From the NCBI GenBank assembly GCA_910578845.1, contig CAJTSL010000029.1, positions 14,246 to 45,808 on the forward strand: DNA of 31,563 nt, in the 5' to 3' direction. The translations under genes were made by a program, and so were the position numbers. Below, one piece after another: positions 15,534 to 23,213 of this stretch; the first letter of the stretch is position 1; each line of letters starts with the position of its first letter. The notes under the pieces are model-generated. The model searched no databases. It was given only the letters and a program-made list of their open reading frames with translations, and was not told the origin of the DNA. The stretch comes from an uncultured Lachnospiraceae bacterium. Its GTDB lineage: Bacteria > Bacillota > Clostridia > Lachnospirales > Lachnospiraceae.

Positions 15534-16862
15534 CTAATAGGACATATTCTTCACACGGTAATTCTCATCCATAAATGATTCAAACTCCGCCTGTGGGATC
15601 GGTTTCGAGAAATAATATCCCTGCTGGATCTCACAGCCAATCTGCGAGAGGTAATCGCTCTGCTCTATCGTCTCAACGCCTTCACACAGAGAAGTAATCT
15701 GCAATTTCTTCGCCATATCAATTACGCAGGAAATAATAATCTTATCATTCTCCCGTATATTATGCTTGCTGTCACAATCCTGCAAGAATACTTTATCCAG
15801 CTTGATAATATCAATCGGCAGCTTGCTGAGCAAATTCAGGGAAGAGTAACCGGAGCCAAAATCATCCATAGACACTTTTGTCCCCATTTCATGAAGCCCC
15901 TCTATCAGTTCCAGCGCTCTTGTCGTGTTTTTAATATAAATACTTTCCGTTAGTTCAAATTCAACCAATTCAGGCGGGATTTGATACTTCTCGAAAAGTG
16001 ATCTTACATAGGGCAAGATCCCCATCTTATTCAAATGCGCCCGCGAGACATTGACCGAAATCGGCACAATTGTCTTGCCTTCTTGTAAACGCCTTGCAAT
16101 AAAATGAAACACTTCCCGATAAACAAAATAATCTAACTCCACAATCTGTCCGCTCCGCTCCACAAGCGGAATGAACTCATCCGGGTATATAAAGCTGCCG
16201 TCTGCTTTCTGCCAACGGATCAATGCTTCAGCGCCTATGATTTTGAGCGTATTCGTTTCCATTTTGGGTTGATAATAGACTTTAAATTCACCTTTTTCAA
16301 TCGCAGTAGATACGGAAGAGGTAATCTCGACTTCTTTCTTGATGCCCTCTAACATCGTATTATCGAAGAGAACGCAGCAATCTTCATCCATTTCTTTTGC
16401 TACTTTCCTCGCCAGATTTGCATTAGAGACAGCCGTCGCCGGGTCAAGACGCCTATCTTCTTTGGATATGATACTGATGCCCGTACAAAATTTCAATCTT
16501 GCGGACATATATCTTTCCCGGAAATTATTCTCTAATTCTAAGTTCCGCTCCCGTATCAATTTCCTAAATTCTTCGTTCCCTACACACTCTTCTAAGCGCG
16601 CTGCCATGACAATATTATCGGAATATACCCTGGCGGCACAAAGCATATAATCGTTATTGCCCGTAACCATTTCCACGAACTCTTTTAGCAATGTGTCGCC
16701 CCGTTTATAACCGTAAGTGTCATTAATATATTTGAAGTGCTTAATATCCGTATACACGATCGCGATACGATAATCCTCCATCTTATTAATTTCCACTTGC
16801 AGCTTACCCAAAAATTCCTCGTATCTGTCTAAACCAGTTAAAATATCTTTCATTTCTGACAT
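15534..16862 (-). CDS. Cyclic di-GMP phosphodiesterase: EAL domain with degenerate GGDEF
   Basis: A 442-aa cytoplasmic protein without sensor or membrane segments. Residues 1-170 are a GGDEF-like fold (VYTDIKHFKYINDTYGYKRGDTLL is intact), but the active-site loop reads RVYSDNIV (about 78-85) instead of GGDEF, so cyclase activity is not expected. Residues 180-435 are an EAL domain with the metal and catalytic set present: E212-A-L, N271, E303, D333/D334, K354, E394 and the QGYYFSKP end. It should hydrolyse c-di-GMP to pGpG; the GGDEF part may be regulatory. The ribosome site GGAGGGGGG lies 8 bases before ATG 16862 and its GGAG is paired in a perfect hairpin. A consensus promoter and dyad lie upstream. 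Confidence 0.93.
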   Translation of the reverse strand: MSEMKDILTGLDRYEEFLGKLQVEINKMEDYRIAIVYTDIKHFKYINDTYGYKRGDTLLKEFVEMVTGNNDYMLCAARVYSDNIVMAARLEECVGNEEFRKLIRERNLELENNFRERYMSARLKFCTGISIISKEDRRLDPATAVSNANLARKVAKEMDEDCCVLFDNTMLEGIKKEVEITSSVSTAIEKGEFKVYYQPKMETNTLKIIGAEALIRWQKADGSFIYPDEFIPLVERSGQIVELDYFVYREVFHFIARRLQEGKTIVPISVNVSRAHLNKMGILPYVRSLFEKYQIPPELVEFELTESIYIKNTTRALELIEGLHEMGTKVSMDDFGSGYSSLNLLSKLPIDIIKLDKVFLQDCDSKHNIRENDKIIISCVIDMAKKLQITSLCEGVETIEQSDYLSQIGCEIQQGYYFSKPIPQAEFESFMDENYRVKNMSY

Positions 16863-16904
16863 TACATATACCCCCCTCCGTAAGACACTCCCAGTCTTAC
16901 GGAG
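16863..16904 (-). promoter_or_regulatory. Hairpin pairing the Shine-Dalgarno of the EAL gene
   Basis: CTCCGTAAGAC and GTCTTACGGAG (plus-strand 16876-16886 and 16894-16904) form a perfect 11-pair stem with a 7-base loop. On the mRNA the 3' arm ends in GGAG and is followed by GGGGG, so half of the ribosome binding site is in the stem. No T-run follows on either strand, so a terminator is unlikely. Confidence 0.75.
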
Positions 16905-16918
16905 ATTTCTATAAAACT

Positions 16919-16947
16919 AGTCTACATTCTTCAATACCTGATGTCAA
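16919..16947 (-). promoter_or_regulatory. Promoter of the EAL phosphodiesterase gene
   Basis: On the minus strand TTGACA (16942-16947, perfect), a 17-base spacer and TAGACT (16919-16924). Transcription would start near 16912, about 8 bases before the hairpin. Confidence 0.7.
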
Positions 16948-16960
16948 TAACGTGACATCA
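16939..16960. promoter_or_regulatory. Dyad over the -35 of the EAL gene and the pepD stop
   Basis: TGATGTCA (16939-16946) and TGACATCA (16953-16960) are perfect inverted repeats with a 6-base gap. The left half overlaps the -35 hexamer and the right half includes the pepD stop codon (16958-16960). It may be an operator. Without a T-run on the pepD strand it would be a poor pepD terminator. Confidence 0.5.
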
Positions 16961-18481
16961 TTTTCGTCCTAAAATTTCCAATAAATATTCCCATACCCGC
17001 TTTACGGATGAAATGCTTAACGCTTCCTCTGTCGTATGGATGTCCTTCATATCAGGCCCATAGGAAATACAGTCTAACCCTGGGATCTTGCCTGCAAACA
17101 GGCCGCATTCCAGTCCTGCATGGATTGCTTCCACCTTTGGCGAAGCGCCATATAGCTCTTCGTATATCCGGACCATCTTATCACGAAGCGGCGATTCCTT
17201 TCGGTATGCCCATCCAGGATAATCTCCCCGGGTCTCCATCCCGGCTCCTGACAGATGAGAAATCGCCTCTAACTTCCTGCATAAGGCTACTTTCGCGCTC
17301 TCTCTTGCGCTTCTAATCGCAAAGGAAAGCTGCATACACTCCCCACATAGCTTCATCACGCCCAAATTGAGCGAAGTTTCCACCAGCCCTTCTACGTCAA
17401 CGCTCATCGCCTGCACACCATTTGGCATTGCCATAAGGTATGCTACCGCTCTCTGCATACTGTCTGGAGCCAAACATTTCCATGTCTCTTCCGACACTTC
17501 CGTCACATTTTGATTTTGGATATCCGTCTCTGTCGGCTGCGCCATTTTCTGAACGCTTCTTCCTCCCATCGGATCCTCCCACGCCGAAATCTTAACGCCA
17601 TCGTCTTTCCCTGCAAGCTCCTGCCGAATCTGCTCATCCATTGCGCGGACCGTGGCAAGACAGGCGTCTATATCTGCCGGCTGTGCCACAAGCCATGCAT
17701 CCGCCTGGCGTGGTATGGCATTGTCTGCAAGACCGCCTTCTAAACGTATCAAAGAAACCTGCGCCTTTTGCAATAAGGCATCCAAGGTACGCCCTAAAAT
17801 ACAATTGGCGTTGCCCCTTTCCTTTATGATTTCCACACCGGAATGGCCGCCATTTAACCCGCTCACCTGCACATGCAGCACGCTTCCATGTCTTTGCTCC
17901 CATTCGACAGGAAGCTTACAATCCGCCCGCGCGCCGCCTGCACAGCTTGCAAGGAGAACGCCTTCCTCTTCATTATCCAGATTCAGCATCCTTTTGCCCT
18001 TTAGCATGGACACATCAATCTCTCTGGCTCCTTCCATGCCGACTTCTTCCCCTACAGTCAGGATCACTTCTAAGCGCGGATGAGAAATCTCTCTGCTATC
18101 AAGCAGCGCCAATAGATAGGCTACCGCAATCCCATCGTCACCGCCAAGGCTGGTTCCTTTAGCCGAAATAAAGTCCCCCTCCTTTTGTAATTGTAAAGGC
18201 TCCTTTTCCATGTCAATAGGACTGCCCGCTTCTTTTACCGCCACCATATCCATATGCCCTTGCAAGATAATCGGCTCCTCTTTCTCATAACCCGTGGTAG
18301 CCTCTTTGATCATAATGATATTGTTCCATTGATCCTGTATACAAAAAAGCTCTCTTTCCTCAGCAAACGCCTTCAGATAATTGCTTATCTTTTCTTCATT
18401 CCCAGAACCATGTGGTATTTGGCAGATCTCCTCAAAGAAATAAAATACCCGTTCCGGCTCTGTGCCTGTCAATATCCCCAT
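16958..18481 (-). CDS. pepD: Aminoacyl-histidine dipeptidase PepD (M20 family)
   Basis: A 507-aa cytoplasmic zinc dipeptidase that cleaves Xaa-His and other dipeptides. The two-metal centre is complete: H76 and D78 (QGHMDMV), D115 (GGDDGIAVA), catalytic E145 and ligand E146 (GEEVGMEGA), D169 (LNLDNEEEG), and H482 (DIHTTEEAL). The lid domain lies in the middle (about 190-390), with GLNGGHSGVEI. The length matches PepD (about 485-500 aa). The ATG has GGAGG 7 bases upstream. It follows rplT at a 114-base gap with a possible terminator, and may have its own promoter, which I could not place. Confidence 0.94.
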   Translation of the reverse strand: MGILTGTEPERVFYFFEEICQIPHGSGNEEKISNYLKAFAEERELFCIQDQWNNIIMIKEATTGYEKEEPIILQGHMDMVAVKEAGSPIDMEKEPLQLQKEGDFISAKGTSLGGDDGIAVAYLLALLDSREISHPRLEVILTVGEEVGMEGAREIDVSMLKGKRMLNLDNEEEGVLLASCAGGARADCKLPVEWEQRHGSVLHVQVSGLNGGHSGVEIIKERGNANCILGRTLDALLQKAQVSLIRLEGGLADNAIPRQADAWLVAQPADIDACLATVRAMDEQIRQELAGKDDGVKISAWEDPMGGRSVQKMAQPTETDIQNQNVTEVSEETWKCLAPDSMQRAVAYLMAMPNGVQAMSVDVEGLVETSLNLGVMKLCGECMQLSFAIRSARESAKVALCRKLEAISHLSGAGMETRGDYPGWAYRKESPLRDKMVRIYEELYGASPKVEAIHAGLECGLFAGKIPGLDCISYGPDMKDIHTTEEALSISSVKRVWEYLLEILGRK

Positions 18482-18544
18482 TCTAAGCCTCCATTCCAGT
18501 CAGGCGCACATTCCCGTGCGGACGACCCTTTCCTTATAAGCATA

Positions 18545-18576
18545 AATGGAGAACGGCGATTATGCCATCCTCCATT
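18545..18576 (-). terminator. Probable terminator of the infC-rpmI-rplT operon
   Basis: AATGGAG (18545-18551) pairs with CTCCATT (18570-18576), with an inner GGC/GCC. On the minus strand the stem is followed by TATGCTTAT, a weak U-tract, about 20 bases after the rplT stop. Part of the transcription may read through into pepD. Confidence 0.45.
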
Positions 18577-18595
18577 GTACGGACTAACTCTTTCC

Positions 18596-18952
18596 TTATT
18601 TCAAATTTGCTTTTGCAAGCTCCGCTAATGTCTTGAAGCCTTCTGCATCATTCACTGCCATTTCCGATAACATCTTTCTGTTCATATCTACACCGGCATT
18701 TTTAAGCCCGTACATAAACTTGCTGTAAGATAACCCGTTCATTCTTGCTGCCGCATTGATACGTGCTATCCACAGACGTCTAAACTGACGTTTCCTCTCT
18801 TTTCTGCCCGCGTAAGAAGACGCCAGCGCCCTCATTACCGCCTGCTTTGCCACTCTGTATTGTTTTGATCTTGCTCCTCTATATCCTTTCGCAAGTTTTA
18901 ACACTCTATTATGTTTTTTCTTAGCGTTCATACCGCCTTTAATTCTTGCCAT
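18596..18952 (-). CDS. rplT: 50S ribosomal protein L20
   Basis: 118 aa, full length and very basic, with the conserved N-terminus MARIKGGMNAKKKHNRVLKLAKGY and the central QFRRLWIARINAAAR. It binds 23S rRNA early in large-subunit assembly. In Bacillus it also represses its own operon by promoting termination in the infC leader; the leader at 19776-19961 fits that mechanism. The ATG is preceded by GGAGG. It is the third gene of the operon, 43 bases after rpmI. Confidence 0.99.
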   Translation of the reverse strand: MARIKGGMNAKKKHNRVLKLAKGYRGARSKQYRVAKQAVMRALASSYAGRKERKRQFRRLWIARINAAARMNGLSYSKFMYGLKNAGVDMNRKMLSEMAVNDAEGFKTLAELAKANLK

Positions 18953-18995
18953 GTCTTTTCTCCTCCTTACATAACACTATCCACAAGCCCATGCT

Positions 18996-19193
18996 TTACA
19001 GATAGGGTAAAATTTTCTTCATATTTTTTACATTCGTTTTATCTGTTATAGCAGGCTTTCTAAGCTTTCTCTTAGTCTTAGTAGTCTTCTTAGTCAAGAT
19101 ATGGCGTTTATAAGCTTTGCTTCTTTTTAATTTACCTGTTCCAGTCACTCTAAAACGTTTTGCGGCTGATTTGCTTGTCTTCATTTTTGGCAT
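18996..19193 (-). CDS. rpmI: 50S ribosomal protein L35
   Basis: 65 aa starting MPKMKTSKSAAKRFRVTGTG and ending in KKILPYL, the normal length and sequence. The frame is open for 14 more codons upstream (to 19235), but AGGAGG lies 8 bases before ATG 19193 and the family starts at this Met, so the longer version is wrong. It lies between infC and rplT. Confidence 0.99.
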   Translation of the reverse strand: MPKMKTSKSAAKRFRVTGTGKLKRSKAYKRHILTKKTTKTKRKLRKPAITDKTNVKNMKKILPYL

Positions 19194-19268
19194 TTCAAAA
19201 TTCCTCCTGTATTTATACTTAAAATTAGATACCATGTACGGATATCGTTTATTTTAAACTGAGCAACC

Positions 19269-19775
19269 CTAACGCTTCTCAGCTAAAAACATAGTCATAC
19301 TCCTGCCTTCTACTTTGGGAGCTTTCTCAACGACCGCAATATCTGCAAGCGCTTGTGCAAAATCATCCAGAATATGCTTGCTATTGTTCATATGCGTCAT
19401 CTCACGGCCACGGAAGCGAAGCGTGACTTTCACTCTGTCTCCCTTGGTAATAAACTTTCTTGCGGCATTGACTTTCGTGTTCAAATCATTGGTATCAATA
19501 TTAGGCGATAGCCTGATCTCCTTGATTTCAATCACTTTCTGCTTCTTCTTGGCTTCTTTCTCTTTTCGGGTCTGCTCGTATTTGAACTTACCATAATCTA
19601 CGATTTTGCAAACCGGAGGCTTCGCTGTCGGTGCAATCTTCACCAAATCGACACCCGCTTCTTCTGCAAGCCGTAATGCCTCTTTAGAGGACATAATGCC
19701 AAGCTGTTCCCCGTTTTCCCCAATCACTCTGACTTCTTTGTCCCTAATCTGTTCGTTAATGAATAAATCGCTAAT
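19269..19775 (-). CDS. infC: Translation initiation factor IF-3, AUU start codon
   Basis: 168 aa. The N-domain (INEQIRDKEVRVIGENGEQLG) and C-domain (KEIRLSPNIDTNDL, VTLRFRGREMTH) are both present. IF-3 keeps 30S subunits apart and rejects non-canonical start codons. The start is ATT at 19773-19775: AGGAGGG lies 7 bases upstream, and an in-frame TAG lies four codons before it. There is no ATG, GTG or TTG between that stop and V17, whose use (GTG 19727) would delete the conserved INEQIRDKEVR segment. A rare AUU start is a known trait of infC in E. coli and Bacillus and lets IF-3 limit its own synthesis. First gene of infC-rpmI-rplT. Confidence 0.97.
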   Translation of the reverse strand: MSDLFINEQIRDKEVRVIGENGEQLGIMSSKEALRLAEEAGVDLVKIAPTAKPPVCKIVDYGKFKYEQTRKEKEAKKKQKVIEIKEIRLSPNIDTNDLNTKVNAARKFITKGDRVKVTLRFRGREMTHMNNSKHILDDFAQALADIAVVEKAPKVEGRSMTMFLAEKR

Positions 19776-19961
19776 TGCTTTACCCTCCTACATAATGAAA
19801 ATAAAAAAGTGGATAGCATACCTATCCACCATAAATCACGTCCAAGACGCCTTCTTTCCCCGAAGGCCATACTTACTGACTTATTAACGCCTGCGAGCCT
19901 ACTTGCTGCAGGGTGAGAGTGGATACTCTGCTTTCTCTTTATGTGTTCCTTCTTCACACAC
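19776..19961 (-). ncRNA. infC operon leader (L20-type attenuator)
   Basis: About 186 bases of leader between the likely start site (near 19961) and the AUU codon. It contains a classic terminator hairpin (19801-19829). An upstream segment UAUCCAC (19925-19919 on the minus strand) can pair with the 5' arm GUGGAUA of that hairpin to make an antiterminator. The same segment can instead fold locally as AGAGU-AUCC-ACUCU (19929-19916). Such alternatives match the L20-controlled leader known upstream of Firmicute infC. Confidence 0.8.
19801..19829 (-). terminator. Attenuator hairpin in the infC leader
   Basis: On the minus strand GTGGATAG-GTATG-CTATCCAC, a perfect 8-pair stem, then TTTTTTAT. It lies 26 bases before the infC start codon, before any operon gene. 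Confidence 0.88.
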
Positions 19962-19967
19962 TAGAAC

Positions 19968-19996
19968 ACTATAACATATTGCCAACAATGTGTCAA
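19968..19996 (-). promoter_or_regulatory. Consensus promoter of infC-rpmI-rplT
   Basis: On the minus strand TTGACA (19991-19996), a 17-base spacer and TATAGT (19968-19973), with 11 of 12 consensus bases. Confidence 0.88.
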
Positions 19997-20036
19997 GAAA
20001 AATTTCCTGTTATAGAAAATCTTTCGTTATCCTAAG

Positions 20037-20792
20037 CTATTCCGATTCAAGATGTATCGTTGACGCGCTCTCTTCAAACTCTTCCATCCTATCGTATTCA
20101 TCCGTCTGGGAATATGTAATAACGTAACTCTTATCGGCATTGATCACATACTCTAACTGGGTAATTTCGACCTCATCCACCACATAAGAACATAGAATAC
20201 GGAATGCAGGATAGCCGTCTATCTCTATCTTCTCATAACTTTTCAGCTCCACTGCCACATCCGTACCATATATTTCCTTAAAGTTACGCTGAATCTGCGT
20301 TAAGAATGTTTCCTCCGTCATAAGCTGTAGAGAGATGTCTTTCTCCATCTCCACATAATAAATCGTGGAAGCGTCTATCGGATAACGTTTGGTAACATAC
20401 ATACCAGGTATATCTTCTGCCTCAGTAAATCCCTCCGGTAATGCGAATGTACATCCCCGTGTTGCTTTCATATTCTCAACAACAGAGGTATCGAGCTCAT
20501 TCTCCTGTAACAACTGGGTCGTCAGTTCTTCTTTCGTCTCTTCGTCTATCGCAATGTCTTCCGGTGCAGCCTCTGTGCCCTCTTCTTCCGGTGTGGCAAC
20601 ATTTTCCGCTCCCGGCTCCGCAGCAGCTTCTCCTTCCGATCCTGTAGCATTCTCCGCTCCCGGCTCCTGCGCTTCTGATTCGATCGGCGCCGTCACCTCT
20701 TTCGCCGCATCCTTCCCACATCCGCTTATGGAAATCATAAGCCACACGCCAAGTAGAAGAAAGCGCATCCTTTTGTCCTTATCTCTTCTCAT
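20037..20792 (-). CDS. Lipoprotein of unknown function
   Basis: A 251-aa protein with a lipoprotein signal: basic start (MRRDKDKRMR), hydrophobic core, lipobox ISGC with the lipidated C25. A Glu/Ala/Pro-rich linker follows (about 30-85), containing two copies of EPGAEN, the result of a DNA duplication. The folded part (about 105-251) has the pattern of a mixed alpha/beta domain (FALPEGFTEAEDIPGMYVTKRYP, YPAFRILCSYVVDEVEITQLEYVINADKSYVITYSQ), similar to PsbP-like or DUF-type lipoproteins of Clostridia, but I cannot name a family. It should sit on the outer face of the membrane. AGG lies 8 bases before the ATG. The linker repeats could vary in number between strains. Confidence 0.85.
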   Translation of the reverse strand: MRRDKDKRMRFLLLGVWLMISISGCGKDAAKEVTAPIESEAQEPGAENATGSEGEAAAEPGAENVATPEEEGTEAAPEDIAIDEETKEELTTQLLQENELDTSVVENMKATRGCTFALPEGFTEAEDIPGMYVTKRYPIDASTIYYVEMEKDISLQLMTEETFLTQIQRNFKEIYGTDVAVELKSYEKIEIDGYPAFRILCSYVVDEVEITQLEYVINADKSYVITYSQTDEYDRMEEFEESASTIHLESE

Positions 20793-20852
20793 CTGTCTAA
20801 CCTGCCTTATCTATTGCCGGACGCGCTCTCTGTTGCTTAACCTCCCCTAAAT

Positions 20853-20868
20853 TTTGTACCTTTGTACC
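20853..20868. repeat. Two tandem copies of TTTGTACC
   Basis: An exact 8-base direct repeat between the DUF1540 stop and the lipoprotein gene. It could be a binding site for a regulator of the lipoprotein or chance; no -35/-10 pair is evident next to it. Confidence 0.3.
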
Positions 20869-20887
20869 AAATAAGATTTCTTAAAGA

Positions 20888-21202
20888 TTAAGCTTCCCTA
20901 AAGGTCGCGCATTCCGTTCCTTTGCAATCCGCTGCGCCGCAGCCGCTAATATCTACATGCTCTGCATGGCATTTATAGTTACTATTATACACACAATTGG
21001 TCGCTTCACAATCAATACTGATGACTTTGCTCGGATGATTTAACGAGCTGGTATAGGAATCGCCTTTCCGATTCGAAAAGCTCTCGCAACAGGTATCCCT
21101 GCTCGTATCCGCGTGCTGACCGCCTACCATGATATCGCCTTTACAGCAGCGGCACTCCTCATTATAACAACAATTTTCCACACCACATTTTAATTCTGCC
21201 AT
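20888..21202 (-). CDS. Cys-rich protein with two DUF1540 domains
   Basis: A 104-aa protein with two repeats of the DUF1540 Cys motif: CGVENCCYNEECRCCKGDIMVGG near the start, and CEATNCVYNSNYKCHAEHVDISG near residue 65. Each is followed by a further Cys segment (DTCCESF, ECATF). The domain is small, probably metal-binding, and found in clostridial and Bacillus genomes; its role is unknown. AGGAGG lies 6 bases before the ATG. The intergenic stretch 21203-21381 upstream has no gene and no convincing promoter hexamers. Confidence 0.92.
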   Translation of the reverse strand: MAELKCGVENCCYNEECRCCKGDIMVGGQHADTSRDTCCESFSNRKGDSYTSSLNHPSKVISIDCEATNCVYNSNYKCHAEHVDISGCGAADCKGTECATFREA

Positions 21203-21381
21203 AATAACCTCCTAATTAACCCTTTGATTTTACTCTCTAAATTTTGGTTTCCCTAACGCATGAAAACACGTTATCAAGGTTATTATTGCCTTATGGCATA
21301 AAAATATGCAGATAGACGACAGATTATCCAAAAAATGTAAACATGCCTACGAACCCATTGTGAAACTGGATCATTGCTGCA

Positions 21382-23142
21382 CTAACCCTCTGCCAGACTG
21401 GGGCATTGACTATCCAAGCTAACGGCATAAATATTGAACCAGTACCGCTCTAACAAATAGCTTCCTGTCTCTACCGCATGAATGCCCTCTGTCTCCCATT
21501 CCTTACAAATATCATCCCTACTGTTAAAACTTCCAAAAAACCAAACTTTTTTGCCCGCAGACAGCCAATCCTTGATCCGGGAGACGCTTTCCACAGAAGC
21601 TTTATTCCCAAACATCTCTACAATCAGCGCTTCTGGCTCTCCTCCCCACAAGTAAGTCTCTTGGTCTCTATAATATCCTTCTACCGCCTGCAACTGGTCA
21701 AAATTATAGAGGATAATGTCATCTTTTGCAATATCGGAAATTGCTTTCTCCGTTTCTTTCATCAATACAATCTTGTATTCTTCTTCACCCATGAATGCGC
21801 GATAATCCCGGAACCCTACGACGGAAACCAGGCATACAGATGCCCAAAAGAACGCTCTCATGATAAGTTCCGGTATGGTTGTCTGCATTTTATTCCCTGA
21901 CATATTCTCGTCTACAGTCATTCGTGTAGGCTGGCTCAATGATTGCCCGGTTGATAACGCGTCCAGGCAAAGCGCAAAGCAAAGCCAGAAACATCCCATT
22001 GCCGGAAGCATATACCGGTAAACAAAGATCGGCCTTATCAACACGGAAGCCAGAAATCCAAAACAGACCAGACCGCATAACACCATACAGCCGGCAAAAG
22101 CATAGCTGAACTGCCTGGATCCGTTCCCATCATATGACGCTTGTCCTACACATGCTTTGCAACATCTATATACCCTATAGCCATACCTGACAAGCAAGCC
22201 GACATATAATAAAAACAAGACAACCGCCAGTATGACATTAACGCCCTCATTGGCAAAAGCAGGCTTCATCAGGAATTTCACACAGCCGCCAATGCTTCTC
22301 CACGTCAACGGCAAAATCCAATAATTCGTACGTACCGTCCGGATCTGTGACAAAAGCACAAATAGCCACGGCATATAGCCGATGACTGACACGAGGACAC
22401 AGGCCAGCCAGCCTTTTAAAATTCCCATAGAAGCAGGCATATGCTGCCGCTTTGCCCGCCAGTAGCGCCATAACAGACATACGAGCAGGTACAGATAAAC
22501 CATAATGACAGCGACACATGCAAAATACTGGGTATAAGCTGCCGCAAGCCCATAAAATGCCAATGCCGCATAATGCTTTAGCCGGTAATGCGTATCCGCA
22601 CCCTCACATTCCCTGTCGTAAAGAATCCCATACGCATGAAAAAACGCCGCTGTCACAAAAAACAACGCAAAACTATACATACGCATTTCTACCGTATATG
22701 CACTCATCTGTGGCATGGACACGATACAGAAAGTAAAAAGGCCAGCCACGAAAATCCCAAATCTTGTCCGCAAATACGTAAGTGCATAAAAAACCAATAA
22801 AAAGTACGGCATGACTGATACCATCTTCGTTATCATAACGGCATCCGCTGACGGCACAATTAGTTTCCATAAATCTACAATTGCCTTCGCAATACAATAA
22901 TACAACGGCGGATGCACGTCCTTTGCCGTAAAATGAATTAATTCACCATAGGAATGTTCTATCATTCCCATGGTGAACAGCTCATCATACCAAATATCCC
23001 TGCTAAGGCATAGGCGCAGGCTATTGCCAAGCATCACAAGGCCGGCAATCACAAAAAGCCATCCAAAAGCCTCTTTAACGGATATCTTCTTTACTGCGGC
23101 AGGGCATCCTACTTGTGGAGACATTTTCATAGCAATAACCAT
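21382..23142 (-). CDS. GT-C type membrane glycosyltransferase (GT39/ArnT-like)
   Basis: A 586-aa protein with about 10-11 membrane helices. After the first helix comes RDIWYDELFTMGMIEHSYGELIHFTAKDVHPPLYY. The acidic pair in YDE, in the first outer loop, and the HPPLYY motif are hallmarks of the PMT/ArnT family, which transfers sugars from polyprenyl-phosphate donors on the outer side of the membrane. The C-terminal soluble part (about 470-586) is typical of bacterial members. Acceptor and sugar are unknown. The first ATG (23142) is one base after AAAGG; the Mets at codons 5 or 7 are alternatives. It lies 72 bases after thrS with no clear terminator between, so readthrough is possible. Confidence 0.85.
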   Translation of the reverse strand: MVIAMKMSPQVGCPAAVKKISVKEAFGWLFVIAGLVMLGNSLRLCLSRDIWYDELFTMGMIEHSYGELIHFTAKDVHPPLYYCIAKAIVDLWKLIVPSADAVMITKMVSVMPYFLLVFYALTYLRTRFGIFVAGLFTFCIVSMPQMSAYTVEMRMYSFALFFVTAAFFHAYGILYDRECEGADTHYRLKHYAALAFYGLAAAYTQYFACVAVIMVYLYLLVCLLWRYWRAKRQHMPASMGILKGWLACVLVSVIGYMPWLFVLLSQIRTVRTNYWILPLTWRSIGGCVKFLMKPAFANEGVNVILAVVLFLLYVGLLVRYGYRVYRCCKACVGQASYDGNGSRQFSYAFAGCMVLCGLVCFGFLASVLIRPIFVYRYMLPAMGCFWLCFALCLDALSTGQSLSQPTRMTVDENMSGNKMQTTIPELIMRAFFWASVCLVSVVGFRDYRAFMGEEEYKIVLMKETEKAISDIAKDDIILYNFDQLQAVEGYYRDQETYLWGGEPEALIVEMFGNKASVESVSRIKDWLSAGKKVWFFGSFNSRDDICKEWETEGIHAVETGSYLLERYWFNIYAVSLDSQCPSLAEG

Positions 23143-23213
23143 GCCTTTCTCTTAAACTGCATATTTTCACATTTCTACTCTCAGAGCCAATCCAAACAAG
23201 CACATCCCTACTC

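Noticed and set aside
15534..16862. Active diguanylate cyclase
   Set aside because: The GGDEF loop is replaced by VYSDN, so cyclase activity is not supported although the fold is present.
19724..19957. 77-codon minus-strand frame upstream of infC
   Set aside because: It covers the infC leader with its attenuator and overlaps the true infC start in another frame. It has no ribosome site and is better explained as leader RNA.
21306..21422. 38-codon plus-strand frame MQIDDRLSKKCKHAY…
   Set aside because: It has no ribosome binding site and overlaps the 3' end of the glycosyltransferase on the other strand. There is no family resemblance.
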